Of a DNA stretch of 64,000 nucleotides, positions 17,314 through 26,061 are shown one piece after another. Every line of letters begins with the position of its first letter. Within the stretch, counting starts at the first letter, position 1. The stretch lies in assembly GCA_963833505.1 (NCBI GenBank), contig CAWHYG010000007.1:1736001-1800000 (forward strand), given 5' to 3'. The notes beneath the pieces were generated by a model that saw nothing but the letters and a program-made list of their open reading frames with translations, ran no database searches and was not told where the DNA came from. Made by a program: the position numbers and the translations under genes. Source of the DNA: CAWHYG01 sp963833505 (GTDB lineage: Bacteria > Eisenbacteria > RBG-16-71-46 > CAIMUX01).

Positions 17314-19367
17314 GACAGAAAGGTCTGCGGCGCGGCCACTTCCTCGAAGTGGGAAAACAGCATGGAATAGGTCGCCCGCCCCTGCGAAACGGATCGGAGA
17401 TCGGTGGCGTATCCGAACATCTGCGACAGCGGGGCCTCCCCTTTCAGCACCTGGATCTGGTCCCGCATCTCGGTGCCGACGATGTGGCCGCGGCGGGCCG
17501 CCAGGTTACTCATGACCCCGCCCACGAACTCGCGCGGCACGATGATCTCGAGCGACATGACCGGCTCGAGCAGCACCGGGCCGGCCCTCCGGCACCCGTC
17601 GCGGAACGCGCTCTGCGTGGCGGCGCGGTAGGCCAGATCCGAGGCGGTCAGCTCGCTCCAGAGCGCGTCCACCAGAGCCACCTCCAGGTCGACGACCGGG
17701 TAGCCGTACAGGATCCCGCTTTCCGTCGCGTCGCGCACGGAAGTCTCGCAGACCTGCAGCATGACCGAGGGGAGCTTTCCCTCCCGGAGCAGCGAGTGGA
17801 AACGGAAGCCGCGGCCGCGGCCCCGCGGAGAGATCCGGAGGCGGACCGAACCGAAATGCTGGCGGCCTCCGGTGAAGCGATCGAAGACGCCCTCGCTTTC
17901 GACCGTCTCGCGGATCGTCTCCCGGTAGGTGACCTGGGGACGGCCGATCCGCACCCTGAGGTTGAATTCGCGCACCAGGCGCTCCTCGAGCACCTGCAGG
18001 TGCAGCTCGCCCATCCCGGAGATCAGGGTCTGCCCGGTGTTCTCGTCGATGCGCACCTTGAAGGTGGGATCATCGCCGGCCAGGCGCGCCAGCGCGGCCT
18101 GGATCTTCTCTTCATCGCCGGCGGTGCGGGCTTCCAGGGCCGCCCAGACGACCGGCTCAGGGAACGTGAGCCCTTCGAGCACGACGGGCTCGCCTTCGCA
18201 GAGGGTGTCTCCGGTCGAGGCGTTCCGCAGGCCGGACACCAGGACGATGTCCCCGGCCGAAGCCGTCTCGAGCGCGCGCCTCTTGTCCGCGTGGATGCGG
18301 AAGAGCCGGGCCACTCTCTCGCTCGCGTTCAGGCGCGGCACCTGGACGGTCATCCCCTCGCGCAGCGTGCCCGAGTAGATCCGGACGAAGCTGTCCCGCC
18401 CGCGCTCGCGCCCGGTCTGGGTCTTGAAGACGAACCCGAGGAAGGGCGCGGCCGGATCTGGTGGCCGGGGCACGACCTCTCCGGTCGAGGGGCGGATCGC
18501 CACCGGCGCCGGCACCTCGTCGGGCGCGGGCAGATAGTCCACGACGGCGTCAAGCAGCGGCTGGATCCCCTGGTCGCGCAACGAGGCCCCGGACAGGACC
18601 GGAAAGACCTGGCGGCTCAGGGTGAGTCGGCGCAGGGCCGCCCGAAGCGTCTCGGGCGACGGATCGGTTCCCGCCAGGAACCCGGCCAGGACCTCATCGT
18701 CGTGCGAGGCGACGGTCTCGATCAGCTCCTGCCGGAAGGTCTGGTACCGCTCGCGCTCGGCCGGCGGAATCGGCGATTCCGCCGAGGTCCGGCCGCGGTC
18801 GGTCTCGCTCCAGCGGATCCAGACGCCCCGGAGGACGTCGATGACGCCGTCGAAGGCTTCGCCCTCCCCGACGGGAAAGTTGACGACGGCAGGCTGCACG
18901 CCCAGCTTGTTCCGGACCTGACCCAACACCGCCTCGAAGTCGGCTCCCAGGCGGTCCATCTTGTTCACGAAGAGGATCCGCGGGACGTGGTAGCGCTGGG
19001 CCTGATGCCAGACCATCTCGGATTGCGGCTCGACTCCCCCCACCGAGCAGAGGACCACGATGGCGCCGTCCAGGACCCGGAGGGAGCGCTCGACCTCCGC
19101 GGTGAAATCGACGTGACCCGGGGTGTCGATGAGATTGATGGCCGTGTCCCGCCACTGGAAGCGGGTGGCGGCCGAGGTGATGGTGATGCCCCGTTCCCGC
19201 TCCTGATCCATCCAGTCCATCTGGGTGGACCCGTCGTCGACCTCGCCGATGGCATGCGAGACCCCGGTGTAAAACAGGATCCGCTCGGTCGTGGTGGTCT
19301 TGCCCGCGTCGATATGCGCGATGATGCCGATATTCCGCAGGCTTCCTAAGGGTGGGTTTGTTTCCAT
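17310..19367 (-). CDS. elongation factor G, EF-G2 type
   Basis: 685-residue translational GTPase. G1 AHIDAGKTTTTERIL, G2 region RERGITITSAAT, G3 DTPGHVDF, G4 NKMDRLGADF; EF-G domains II-V follow, with GELHLQVLEERL, GGRQHFGSV and C-terminal FGYATDLRSVSQGRATYSMLF. The switch segment VDDGSTQMDWMDQERERG and the WHQA motif are closer to mitochondrial GFM2/spirochete EF-G2 than to canonical FusA. In those systems EF-G2 acts with RRF in ribosome recycling. EF-G1 is at 33249-35348. No ribosomal protein genes are nearby. ATG at 19367 has GAGG five bases before it. Confidence 0.85.
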   Translation of the reverse strand: METNPPLGSLRNIGIIAHIDAGKTTTTERILFYTGVSHAIGEVDDGSTQMDWMDQERERGITITSAATRFQWRDTAINLIDTPGHVDFTAEVERSLRVLDGAIVVLCSVGGVEPQSEMVWHQAQRYHVPRILFVNKMDRLGADFEAVLGQVRNKLGVQPAVVNFPVGEGEAFDGVIDVLRGVWIRWSETDRGRTSAESPIPPAERERYQTFRQELIETVASHDDEVLAGFLAGTDPSPETLRAALRRLTLSRQVFPVLSGASLRDQGIQPLLDAVVDYLPAPDEVPAPVAIRPSTGEVVPRPPDPAAPFLGFVFKTQTGRERGRDSFVRIYSGTLREGMTVQVPRLNASERVARLFRIHADKRRALETASAGDIVLVSGLRNASTGDTLCEGEPVVLEGLTFPEPVVWAALEARTAGDEEKIQAALARLAGDDPTFKVRIDENTGQTLISGMGELHLQVLEERLVREFNLRVRIGRPQVTYRETIRETVESEGVFDRFTGGRQHFGSVRLRISPRGRGRGFRFHSLLREGKLPSVMLQVCETSVRDATESGILYGYPVVDLEVALVDALWSELTASDLAYRAATQSAFRDGCRRAGPVLLEPVMSLEIIVPREFVGGVMSNLAARRGHIVGTEMRDQIQVLKGEAPLSQMFGYATDLRSVSQGRATYSMLFSHFEEVAAPQTFLS

Positions 19368-19382
19368 GCAATCCTCGCGCGG

Positions 19383-19412
19383 ACATTAGGAACCATGGCT
19401 CCCGGTTGTCAA
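19383..19412 (-). promoter_or_regulatory. sigma70-like promoter for the EF-G2 gene
   Basis: Minus strand TTGACA (19412-19407), 18-bp spacer, TAATGT (19388-19383). The -35 is a full consensus. The predicted start is only ~10 nt before the ATG at 19367, so the leader would be very short. Confidence 0.6.
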
Positions 19413-19804
19413 GCTCTGCGCCCCCGCCGCCCGCCGGGCCGGCGGCCGGAGGCTGAGTCCCGCCCGAAGCGACGCCGGCTGTGGCCGCTCTTCCGGATCG
19501 CCAGAACCTGCACCCAGGAAGGCCCGCGAGCCGTCCCGGGGAGGCCGTGATTGCCCCGGACAGGTCGCGCCTTGCCCCGGGGAGCCGACTTGTCGGGAGG
19601 CGAGTCGGACGGCCTCGGATCGGGCCGATCGACCGGCCACCGCCGGATGTGCTACGATCTCCGGCTTGGGACGACCGCCGGCCGACGGCATGGCGGGTTG
19701 GCCCGGAGGACGCCAGTCCGGATCTTGCAGCCCCACGACTGCGCGGCGGGACCGGCCGCATGCGCCTTTGAGGGTCCTGGAGAGCCGGCAAGGGGGATCT
19801 CGTC
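19413..19804. other. divergent intergenic region without further gene
   Basis: GC-rich stretch between the divergent EF-G2 and methyltransferase genes. Besides the EF-G2 promoter and the ribosome site of the next gene (AAGGGGGA at ~19790) nothing is recognisable. Confidence 0.5.
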
Positions 19805-20590
19805 ATGCAGGCCTACGGACCTTCCTTCGCCCGGGTGTACAACCGACACTGGTGCGGCTTCGCCAACCGGGTCGCCCCCCTGATCCACGATTTCCATGCC
19901 GCCGCGGGCGGCGATCCGCCTGACCGGTCGCTGCTGGATCTCTGTTGTGGAACCGGACATCTCTCCCTCTATTTCCTCGAGCGCGGTTATCGGGTCGTCG
20001 GGCTCGACCTGTCGGAACCGATGCTGGCGTTCGCGCGGGACGCGGCGCGGGCCTACCTCGACGCCGGGCGAGCCCGTTTCATCCTCGCCGACGCGGCCCG
20101 GTTCCACACTGAGGACCGGTTCGACGTGGTCGTGGCCACCTATGACGCGTTGAACCACCTGCCGGACGAGGCCGCGCTCGCGGCCTGCTTTCAATGTGCC
20201 GGAGCGGTCTGCGACGGTTTCTTCCTCTTCGATCTGAACACCCGGGCGGGCCTCAGGCGATGGACCCGCATCTCGGTGGATGAGAACGACGACGACATCG
20301 TCATCATCAACCGCGGCCTCTGCGACGAACCGGGAGGCCGCGCCTGGACGCGCATCTCCGGGTTCGCCCGCACGGAATCGGGACTGTACGAGCGCTTCGA
20401 GGAAACGGTCTTCAACACGATGTTCGACCTGAAGGCGGTCGAGGGGCGCCTCCGGGAGGCCGGCTGGCCAATCGTGTACTTTGCCCGGATCGGGGACCTC
20501 ATGACCCCGATCGACGAGCCGGAGAAGGAGGGGCGCGTCTGGGTGGTTGCGGGCAAGAGGCCCGTTCCTGCGTTTTCTTCTCGACCGTGA
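19805..20590 (+). CDS. class I SAM-dependent methyltransferase
   Basis: 261 aa. The Rossmann-fold SAM site is visible: motif I LLDLCCGTGHLSLYFLERG (residues ~41-59), the acidic loop end VVGLDLSEPML, and DVVVATYDALNHL as motif IV. C-terminal half is a beta-rich cap (FEETVFNTMFDL...) common to small-molecule methyltransferases of the Methyltransf_25/DUF group. Start ATG 19805 follows AAGGGGGA. Monocistronic as far as can be seen; substrate unknown. Confidence 0.85.
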   Translation: MQAYGPSFARVYNRHWCGFANRVAPLIHDFHAAAGGDPPDRSLLDLCCGTGHLSLYFLERGYRVVGLDLSEPMLAFARDAARAYLDAGRARFILADAARFHTEDRFDVVVATYDALNHLPDEAALAACFQCAGAVCDGFFLFDLNTRAGLRRWTRISVDENDDDIVIINRGLCDEPGGRAWTRISGFARTESGLYERFEETVFNTMFDLKAVEGRLREAGWPIVYFARIGDLMTPIDEPEKEGRVWVVAGKRPVPAFSSRP

Positions 20591-20735
20591 GTGAGCGCGG
20601 GATTGCGAGCCGGCATGCGGCTCTGGAGCGGCGGCGCGCCGAGGCGCGTATCCGAGGGCAAGCGGATGCGCCGATCAGCCGGAGCGAGAGGCTGGTCCAT
20701 CCCGCCGCGGAGAGCCGCGGGTGCAGGCTTCTGGT

Positions 20736-20888
20736 ATGAGCGAGAGGCGACACCGTTGGGCGGCCCCAGCCGTCTTCGCCGTGGCCGCGACCATCCGGAT
20801 CGCCTATCTGATCGGGCCCGTCGCGCGACCACCGAATGGGCTATTTCCATCCTCCCATCCGGTGTATGCTGCCCTGTTTCGAAGGTAA
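20736..20888 (+). pseudogene. 50-aa remnant resembling the N-terminus of a GT39-type membrane glycosyltransferase
   Basis: A 50-codon frame beginning ATG AGC GAG AGG encodes a short basic start and a hydrophobic helix ending in ...ATIRIAYLIG. This is the usual first helix of dolichyl-phosphate-mannose-type (GT39/PMT) transferases of about 500+ aa. It ends at a TAA after ...VYAALFRR with no continuation in any frame. It lies in the otherwise gene-free stretch 20591-20955. Either a decayed gene front or a chance small membrane peptide; low certainty. Confidence 0.35.
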
Positions 20889-20955
20889 GGGATCTCTGCG
20901 CGCCAGCGCAGGGGAATCTCTCGTGGTCGATGAACCGTGCCGCCAAGGGGGTCCG

Positions 20956-22266
20956 GTGTACTCCAGAATCGTATCCGGAGAGCCGCGGTTTGCGTTCAGA
21001 TGGTGTCTCGCCGTCATGGTGGTCGCTATCACGGGCACCGCTCTGTCCTGTTACGGTCCGCTCTCGTCCCAAGCCTGGAAGCTCTGGCCGCATCAGAAGC
21101 TCGCCGACGGGTCCGTTCGGTACTATCGGGAGATCATCTACGATCCGGTGCGGGCGTTGCTGGGGTGCATCGTCGCCTTCTTTCTGCTCCAAAAGCTGAG
21201 GGATCATCGGGCCGGAATGGAGATTCCGGAACCGGACCGGACCTTCTTCCGCCGAGCGGAGCGGCTTTCCCTGATCGGCGGGATCGCGGTCTTGCTGGTT
21301 CATGCCCTTTGGCTCGGCCCGCGATACCTGATCAAGGGAGAACTCAGAGATCCGGCGACGGCGGCATGGACGACGTGGCAGCAGGTGCGAAAGCCGTACT
21401 GGCCGTACTTCCTGTACATGCTTGCCCTGTGGATGGGCCTGGCCGCTCCGGTGTTCCTGGCGCTGCTGATTCGCATTCGGGGCAACCGTAGAATCTGGAC
21501 GGAGCAGTCGCGCGACCTCGAAGATGCGGTCGAGGGGATCAACGATTGCACCCAGGGGAAGTGTGCGGAGGCCGTCGGCGCCGTTTCCCAGGCCCTGCAT
21601 GCCAGTTTCCGGGCAGGACTGCACGCGGCCGATCAGTATCTCGCGATCTTTTTCAGCGCGCTCCTCATGTTGCTTTGGGTGCAGCTGACGCCGGATCGGC
21701 TGATGCTGAGCGAGAGCGGTCTGGATGCGGGGAAGGTGGGCCTGTGGTTCCTGTTGCTCCCGTGCGCGAGCCTCTTCGTCGGCATTGTGGTCAGCCGCCA
21801 GCAAGCGACGGTGAACGGAGTCAACGAGAACTTGGAGAGACGGCGGGAGCGGGCGCATAGGGAGGGAGACTCCGCCTGCGTCGGGGCGCTGGACGAGGCG
21901 CTAGACGGATGCCCGAAGTATGGAGGTCTGCCCATCCTCTGGACTGCGTCGAGAAAAGGGGGGGTCGCCGTGCCGGTGCTCGTCAGCGTGGCAAGCTTCG
22001 TCCTGGCCGGAAGGCTGGTCAGGGGCGTGCCGCCGATTGATCAGATTCTTCTGCCGGATTTGTCCTGCAGGGCATTCAAAAGCTGTTCGGCGGCCACTGA
22101 AGTCTCGGATGCGGGTCATAGGAACGGCCACTTGGACGGAGCCACGGAGGGCGATGGGCCGACGACGACGAGGATGGCGGTTGTTGATCACGCCTGCCCA
22201 TACCCGGCGGGCCGGGGCTTCCTCAGCGATCACTACGCGGTCCAATGCCTCCTCTCGCGGCGGTGA
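20956..22266 (+). CDS. multi-pass membrane protein of unknown function
   Basis: 436 aa from a GTG with AAGGGGG five bases upstream. Seven hydrophobic segments are predicted by eye, at residues ~15-34, 63-80, 105-121, 150-173, 226-244, 261-281 and 336-352. Between the fourth and fifth is a charged, probably cytoplasmic segment with two Cys (NDCTQGKC). Another charged loop (ENLERRRERAHREG) follows the sixth, and the last ~80 residues look unstructured. I do not recognise the family. It converges on the interrupted lipoprotein gene (stop codons 14 bp apart). Lipoprotein, small protein and this protein may form one membrane-associated set, but that is only neighbourhood. Confidence 0.65.
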   Translation: MYSRIVSGEPRFAFRWCLAVMVVAITGTALSCYGPLSSQAWKLWPHQKLADGSVRYYREIIYDPVRALLGCIVAFFLLQKLRDHRAGMEIPEPDRTFFRRAERLSLIGGIAVLLVHALWLGPRYLIKGELRDPATAAWTTWQQVRKPYWPYFLYMLALWMGLAAPVFLALLIRIRGNRRIWTEQSRDLEDAVEGINDCTQGKCAEAVGAVSQALHASFRAGLHAADQYLAIFFSALLMLLWVQLTPDRLMLSESGLDAGKVGLWFLLLPCASLFVGIVVSRQQATVNGVNENLERRRERAHREGDSACVGALDEALDGCPKYGGLPILWTASRKGGVAVPVLVSVASFVLAGRLVRGVPPIDQILLPDLSCRAFKSCSAATEVSDAGHRNGHLDGATEGDGPTTTRMAVVDHACPYPAGRGFLSDHYAVQCLLSRR

Positions 22267-22279
22267 TTCCAGTCTGGGC

Positions 22280-23572
22280 TTACCGGGCGGTCCCAACCTG
22301 GGCCTCTTTCCCGTATCCGAGGAGATGCAACGCGGGGATCAGATTGCTTCCCACGTAACCGTACGCGCGCGCGTCGCTCGTGAGATTCCACCCGAGTCCC
22401 CCCACGAGTAGACTGTTCCACAAACCGGCCGAGAGGCCGAGTCCCGTCTCATCGCTCTCATTTACGTCCTGATTGAGAAAAGCCGCGTGCAATCCCACGC
22501 CTAGCTGCCCGAAGCGGGCCAGGCCGCTCAGGAGTCCCCTCTGCGTGGAGCGCGGATAATATGTAAACAACCAGGAGACCGCGGGCGCGAACTTGAAATC
22601 GTGATCGAAGGAGGACGTGGTCCTGAGCGGCCTGGCCAGGATGATCGCCGGAGAGAGCAGCTTGTGCCACCCGAACTGCTGCACGAGGAACGAGGCGTCG
22701 CTCCTTGCGTATTCCGCACCATGCACCTTGAGCACCGCAGTCAAGTGAACGTCGTCGCCAATCATGCGCGTCGTCCTCGGCAAGACGATCCTGGTGTCGG
22801 GCGCGCTTTCCCACGGGACGTCCAGTGCCGGCACGTTCAGGTTCGCCGCCGTCACTGGAACCTTCAGGAGAGACGCGACCGAAATCAACTCCTGCTCCAA
22901 CCGGCGCCACGCGCTCACAGTCGCCGCCACCAGCCGGAGCGGGGTCAGGACGCCGGCGTGCGCCAACGAATCGGACAACGCGGTCCACGTCTCGGCCGCG
23001 ATATTCTCCGCCGGCGGCCCGACGAGCGGAACGACAGCTTTCACAAGCGCGCCGGCCGAGTCGCTCAGCGCCGGAGGAAGTTGCGCGACGATTCCATTGG
23101 CCTCCTCGACGGCCGCCCCGATTCGTGCGATGAGGTTAGGCATTTCGTCGGCCGTGGGGTGGCTCCAGTCGTTGGCCAAAGAGGTCACGCTGGCAACCAG
23201 GCCCTGAACCTCCTTCACCGGGAGAGGCAGGACGAGGGAGCCCGGCGCCGTCAGCTTGTTGGAGATGCTCTGCAGGAACTTCTTCTCCAAGTCGGTGCCG
23301 CGTTCCTTCGCCACTTGGCTCGTGATGGCCCCGACCTTCGTCAGCAGATCGGAGAGGTTGACGTCGACAATGCCTTCATCGTTCTTGAGCGCGGACTCCA
23401 ACTGGGTCACGGCATCCAGGAACTCGCTGACCTGCGCCAAGCCCACCGACTGGAGCGCTTGTTGGACGGACGACTGCTTCTCCTTCACGTTTTCCGCGGC
23501 GTTTGCCACCGCCACGGTCTGCTGCCATTCGGTTTGGAAGGCCGCCAGGTCCTGAGGATCCGGAACAAACGC
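22280..23572 (-). pseudogene. C-terminal half of IS-interrupted lipoprotein gene
   Basis: About 430 codons. Starts inside the target duplication as AFVPDPQDLAAFQTEWQQTV, continues as a long, mostly helical region (residues ~40-260, Ala/Leu-rich, coiled-coil-like), and ends in alternating hydrophobic strands (GLGLSAGLWNSLLVGGLGWNL) resembling an outer-membrane beta-barrel end. Joined to the half at 26833-27597 across the IS21-like element, it gives one uninterrupted 685-aa frame (...HPG-AFVPDPQ...). A GTG at 23515 could give a separate 411-aa product, but it would lack the signal peptide. Family not recognised. Confidence 0.8.
23568..23572. repeat. left target-site duplication AACGC
   Basis: AACGC here is repeated at 26828-26832 directly outside the other end of the IS21-like element. 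Removing the element and one copy restores the host reading frame. A 6-bp reading (acgcgc/acgctc, one mismatch) would instead make the element begin with TG and end with CA, as IS21 elements usually do. Confidence 0.7.
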
Positions 23573-23805
23573 GCTGGTTGTCGATGATCGACTGAAAGCG
23601 TAGGAATCCGGCCCTCCCGCCGAGAGACGGGGCGGGAGAAGAAGCAGTTGCTCTGGTCGCGATTCCGCGGTAGATCCTGCCGAGCCTGGGAGCGAAAAGG
23701 GTGAGGGCCCGGAGCTGGAACCTCCGAGCCCTCGAACCGAACCACGGGGACGCGATCCGGTAGAACCGTTTTGCCAGAAGTCCCCGTGTTTGTCCAGCCC
23801 GATGT

Positions 23806-23821
23806 GTCCCCGGCCGGGGAC
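23806..23821. repeat. 16-bp perfect palindrome before the first IS ORF
   Basis: gtccccggccggggac, ending three bases before the GTG at 23824. It could be a binding site of the transposase or a hairpin hiding the ribosome site (GGGGA) of the first ORF. Confidence 0.6.
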
Positions 23822-23823
23822 GC

Positions 23824-24492
23824 GTGGAATCGCTTCGACTTGTCAACTGCGCGCGACCTTCTTGCGGAAAGCTCTTTTTCCTTTGCCGGTGGTGTGACCG
23901 TGGGAATCGCTACTGCTCTCGAGCCTGCTCCGGGCTGGCCCGGAGCAGCAGCGTATCTTCGGCCGGAAAGCGGTACCAGGCCGGGCGGGAGGGGAGACGG
24001 AAGCACGCCGCCCGCCAGAGTCGGTACCGCCTCCGGGGCGGGCAATGTGAGAAAGTGACGCATCAGGGTACTCAACCCTCGTCCTGGTTTTGCAAGGTCT
24101 CCGCAGTTCCGGTGGAGGTGGTCCTTCAGGCCACGGTCTCGACCGGAGGGAAGGAGAAGACCGATGCGAAGCCTTTGGATGGGGATCCGGCCGGGGTTGG
24201 AGTTCACCCGGATCTTGGTGCAGGACGGTTGGAATCAGTCGCTGCTCAAGGCGCGTCTGCCGCAGGCGCCGAGCGATCGGCGAGCGGTGGAGATGCTTTG
24301 CGCGGCGCTGGCGCTCTGGTGCGGACGGAAGGTGTGCGCTGCGCTGGTTGTGGACGGCCCGGGCGCTTCCTGCGTCACGAAACCATGGCGCGATACCGTC
24401 GACAGGTTCACCCGCCACGACCTTTTCGAAGTCCATCTGGTCTCCCGAGGCCGCCCGGCCGAGGAGCGCGACCGCCTGGATGGACTCCATGA
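23824..24492 (+). CDS. IS21-associated Cys-rich (zinc-finger-like) ORF
   Basis: GTG start. The first ~80 residues look like a genuine protein: two Cys pairs and more (NCARPSCGK, LCRWCDRGNRYCSRAC) followed by a very basic helix-rich segment (KRYQAGREGRRKHAARQSRY) and KVTHQGT. This resembles small Zn-ribbon/RNA- or DNA-binding ORFs I have seen beside IS21-like transposases. That is recollection of a family pattern, not a search. From about residue 85 on the sequence looks unlike coding DNA and overlaps the next ORF in another frame, so the natural stop may have been lost. Function is unknown; regulation of transposition is possible. Confidence 0.5.
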   Translation: MESLRLVNCARPSCGKLFFLCRWCDRGNRYCSRACSGLARSSSVSSAGKRYQAGREGRRKHAARQSRYRLRGGQCEKVTHQGTQPSSWFCKVSAVPVEVVLQATVSTGGKEKTDAKPLDGDPAGVGVHPDLGAGRLESVAAQGASAAGAERSASGGDALRGAGALVRTEGVRCAGCGRPGRFLRHETMARYRRQVHPPRPFRSPSGLPRPPGRGARPPGWTP

Positions 24493-24538
24493 CTACGATG
24501 AACTCCGCTGGTGGAACTTCACCGAGGTGGCACGATGA
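24164..24538 (+). CDS. IS21-associated 124-aa ORF
   Basis: Start ATG with AAGGAG eight bases upstream, stop overlapping the istA start in ATGA, so it is probably translated with istA. The protein is mixed alpha/beta with ALALWCGRKVCAALVVDGPGASC in the middle and an acidic, Trp-containing end (DYDELRWWNF). I recognise no domain. Its tight coupling to istA in an intact element suggests an accessory role in transposition or target choice rather than chance. Confidence 0.55.
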   Translation: MRSLWMGIRPGLEFTRILVQDGWNQSLLKARLPQAPSDRRAVEMLCAALALWCGRKVCAALVVDGPGASCVTKPWRDTVDRFTRHDLFEVHLVSRGRPAEERDRLDGLHDYDELRWWNFTEVAR

Positions 24539-26061
24539 TCCCGCCGGAGGTGCAGGTTCGCATCCGCCGCCTCTTCTTCGCCGAACACTGGCGGATCGGC
24601 ACCATTGCGACGGAGCTTGGAGTCCATCCGGAGACCGTCCGCCGAGCCATCGAGAGTGAACGCTTCAACGACAACAAGGCGGCTCCCCAGATCCGCCCCA
24701 CCTTGCTTGATCCTTACAAGGACTTCATCGCTGCGGTCCTGCAACGTCATCCCCGCCTTCGCTCCACCCGCCTCTTCGAGATGATCCGGGCGCGCGGCTA
24801 TCCCGGCTCCGCCGTCCAACTGCGTCGCTACGTGCGCACGGTGCGCCCCGCCCGCCAGCGCGAGGCCTACCTTCGGCTGCAAACTCTGCCGGCGGAGGAG
24901 GGCCAGGTCGATTGGGGTAACTTCGGCAAGCTCCGCATCGGAAACGCCACCCGCAACCTCTCCTGCTTCGTCTTCGTTCTCTCCTGGTCCCGGGCCATCT
25001 ATGCCCGCTTCGCTCTCGATCAGACCCTGGAGAGCTTCCTGCGCGGGCACGTGGGCGCCTTCCGGTCCATGGGGGGCGTGGTCCGCTCCATCCTCTACGA
25101 CAACCTCAAGTGTGTCGTGCTGGAGCGGATCGGGGATCATATCCGCTTCCATCCTCGTCTGCTGGACCTGGCCGGTCATTACCACTTCGCTCCCAAACCC
25201 TGCGCGGTCTACCGAGGAAACGAGAAGGGACGCGTCGAGAGGACCATCCAATACCTACGTTCCTCCTTCTTCGCGGCCCGCTCCTTCCGCTCCGTGGCCG
25301 ACCTCAACTTCCAACTCGCCGTCTGGACCGCCACCGTCGCCCATGCCCGCAAGGTCCCGGGAGATCCCACCGGTCGTCTGGTGGCCGAAGCTCTGGAGGA
25401 GGAGCGTCCTCGCCTCCTTCCCCTGCCCGAGCATGACTTCGACTGCGATCACCTCCGCCCCGTCGCCGCCGGCAAGACCCCCTACGTGCGCTTCGACGGC
25501 AATGACTACTCCATCCCGCATGACCGGGTGGGCCGGGTCCTGACCCTGGTCGCTTCCGAACATCTCGTCCGCATCCTCGACGGCGCCGGCGAGATCGCTC
25601 GCCATACCCGCAGCTACGATCGCGGAGAAACGGTCGAGGATCCCGCTCACCTCGCCGCCTTGGCCCGGGAGAAACGTCACGCCCATGAGCTGCGCGGGCG
25701 CGATCTCCTCCGCACCAGTTGCCCCCAGGCCGACCCTTTCATCGATGCCCTGGCCCTGCGCGGGGAACCGCTGGCCGGCCACACCTCTCGCCTGCTCAAG
25801 CTGCTCGACCGTTACGGGGCCGCCGAACTCGACGCCGCCCTCGACGAGGCCCTCGCTCGCGGGGCCATCTCCGCCGTCTCCGTCGCTCACATCCTCGATC
25901 GACGCGCCCGCGCCCGACACCAGTCCCCGCCGCTGGACGTCGTGCTCCCCGACGACCCGCGGGTCCGCGATCTCCGGGTCACGCCCCACTCCCTCGCAGA
26001 CTATGACGACCTCTGTTCCCCTATGGAAAGCGAGGCGGATCCACATGACTCCACTGACTGA
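24535..26061 (+). CDS. istA: IS21-family transposase IstA
   Basis: 508 aa DDE transposase. The N-terminal helix-turn-helix (IGTIATELGVHPETVRRAI) binds the ends. The catalytic triad is readable as Asp126 (QVDWGNFG), Asp189 (SILYDNLK) and Glu235 (GRVERTIQYL). A C-terminal IstA domain with YSIPHDRVGR follows. Start ATG 24535 overlaps the upstream ORF by 4 bp. istB begins 17 bp before its stop. No frameshift, so probably functional. Confidence 0.93.
   Translation: MIPPEVQVRIRRLFFAEHWRIGTIATELGVHPETVRRAIESERFNDNKAAPQIRPTLLDPYKDFIAAVLQRHPRLRSTRLFEMIRARGYPGSAVQLRRYVRTVRPARQREAYLRLQTLPAEEGQVDWGNFGKLRIGNATRNLSCFVFVLSWSRAIYARFALDQTLESFLRGHVGAFRSMGGVVRSILYDNLKCVVLERIGDHIRFHPRLLDLAGHYHFAPKPCAVYRGNEKGRVERTIQYLRSSFFAARSFRSVADLNFQLAVWTATVAHARKVPGDPTGRLVAEALEEERPRLLPLPEHDFDCDHLRPVAAGKTPYVRFDGNDYSIPHDRVGRVLTLVASEHLVRILDGAGEIARHTRSYDRGETVEDPAHLAALAREKRHAHELRGRDLLRTSCPQADPFIDALALRGEPLAGHTSRLLKLLDRYGAAELDAALDEALARGAISAVSVAHILDRRARARHQSPPLDVVLPDDPRVRDLRVTPHSLADYDDLCSPMESEADPHDSTD

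Noticed and set aside
17349..19349. A 666-codon plus-strand frame across the EF-G2 gene and a 996-codon one across EF-G1
   Set aside because: Both are complements of strongly conserved GTPase sequence and are typical antisense frames of high-GC genes.
23485..24207. Minus-strand 240-codon frame across the left end of the IS element
   Set aside because: It spans the element boundary, has no domain and opposes the Cys-rich ORF.
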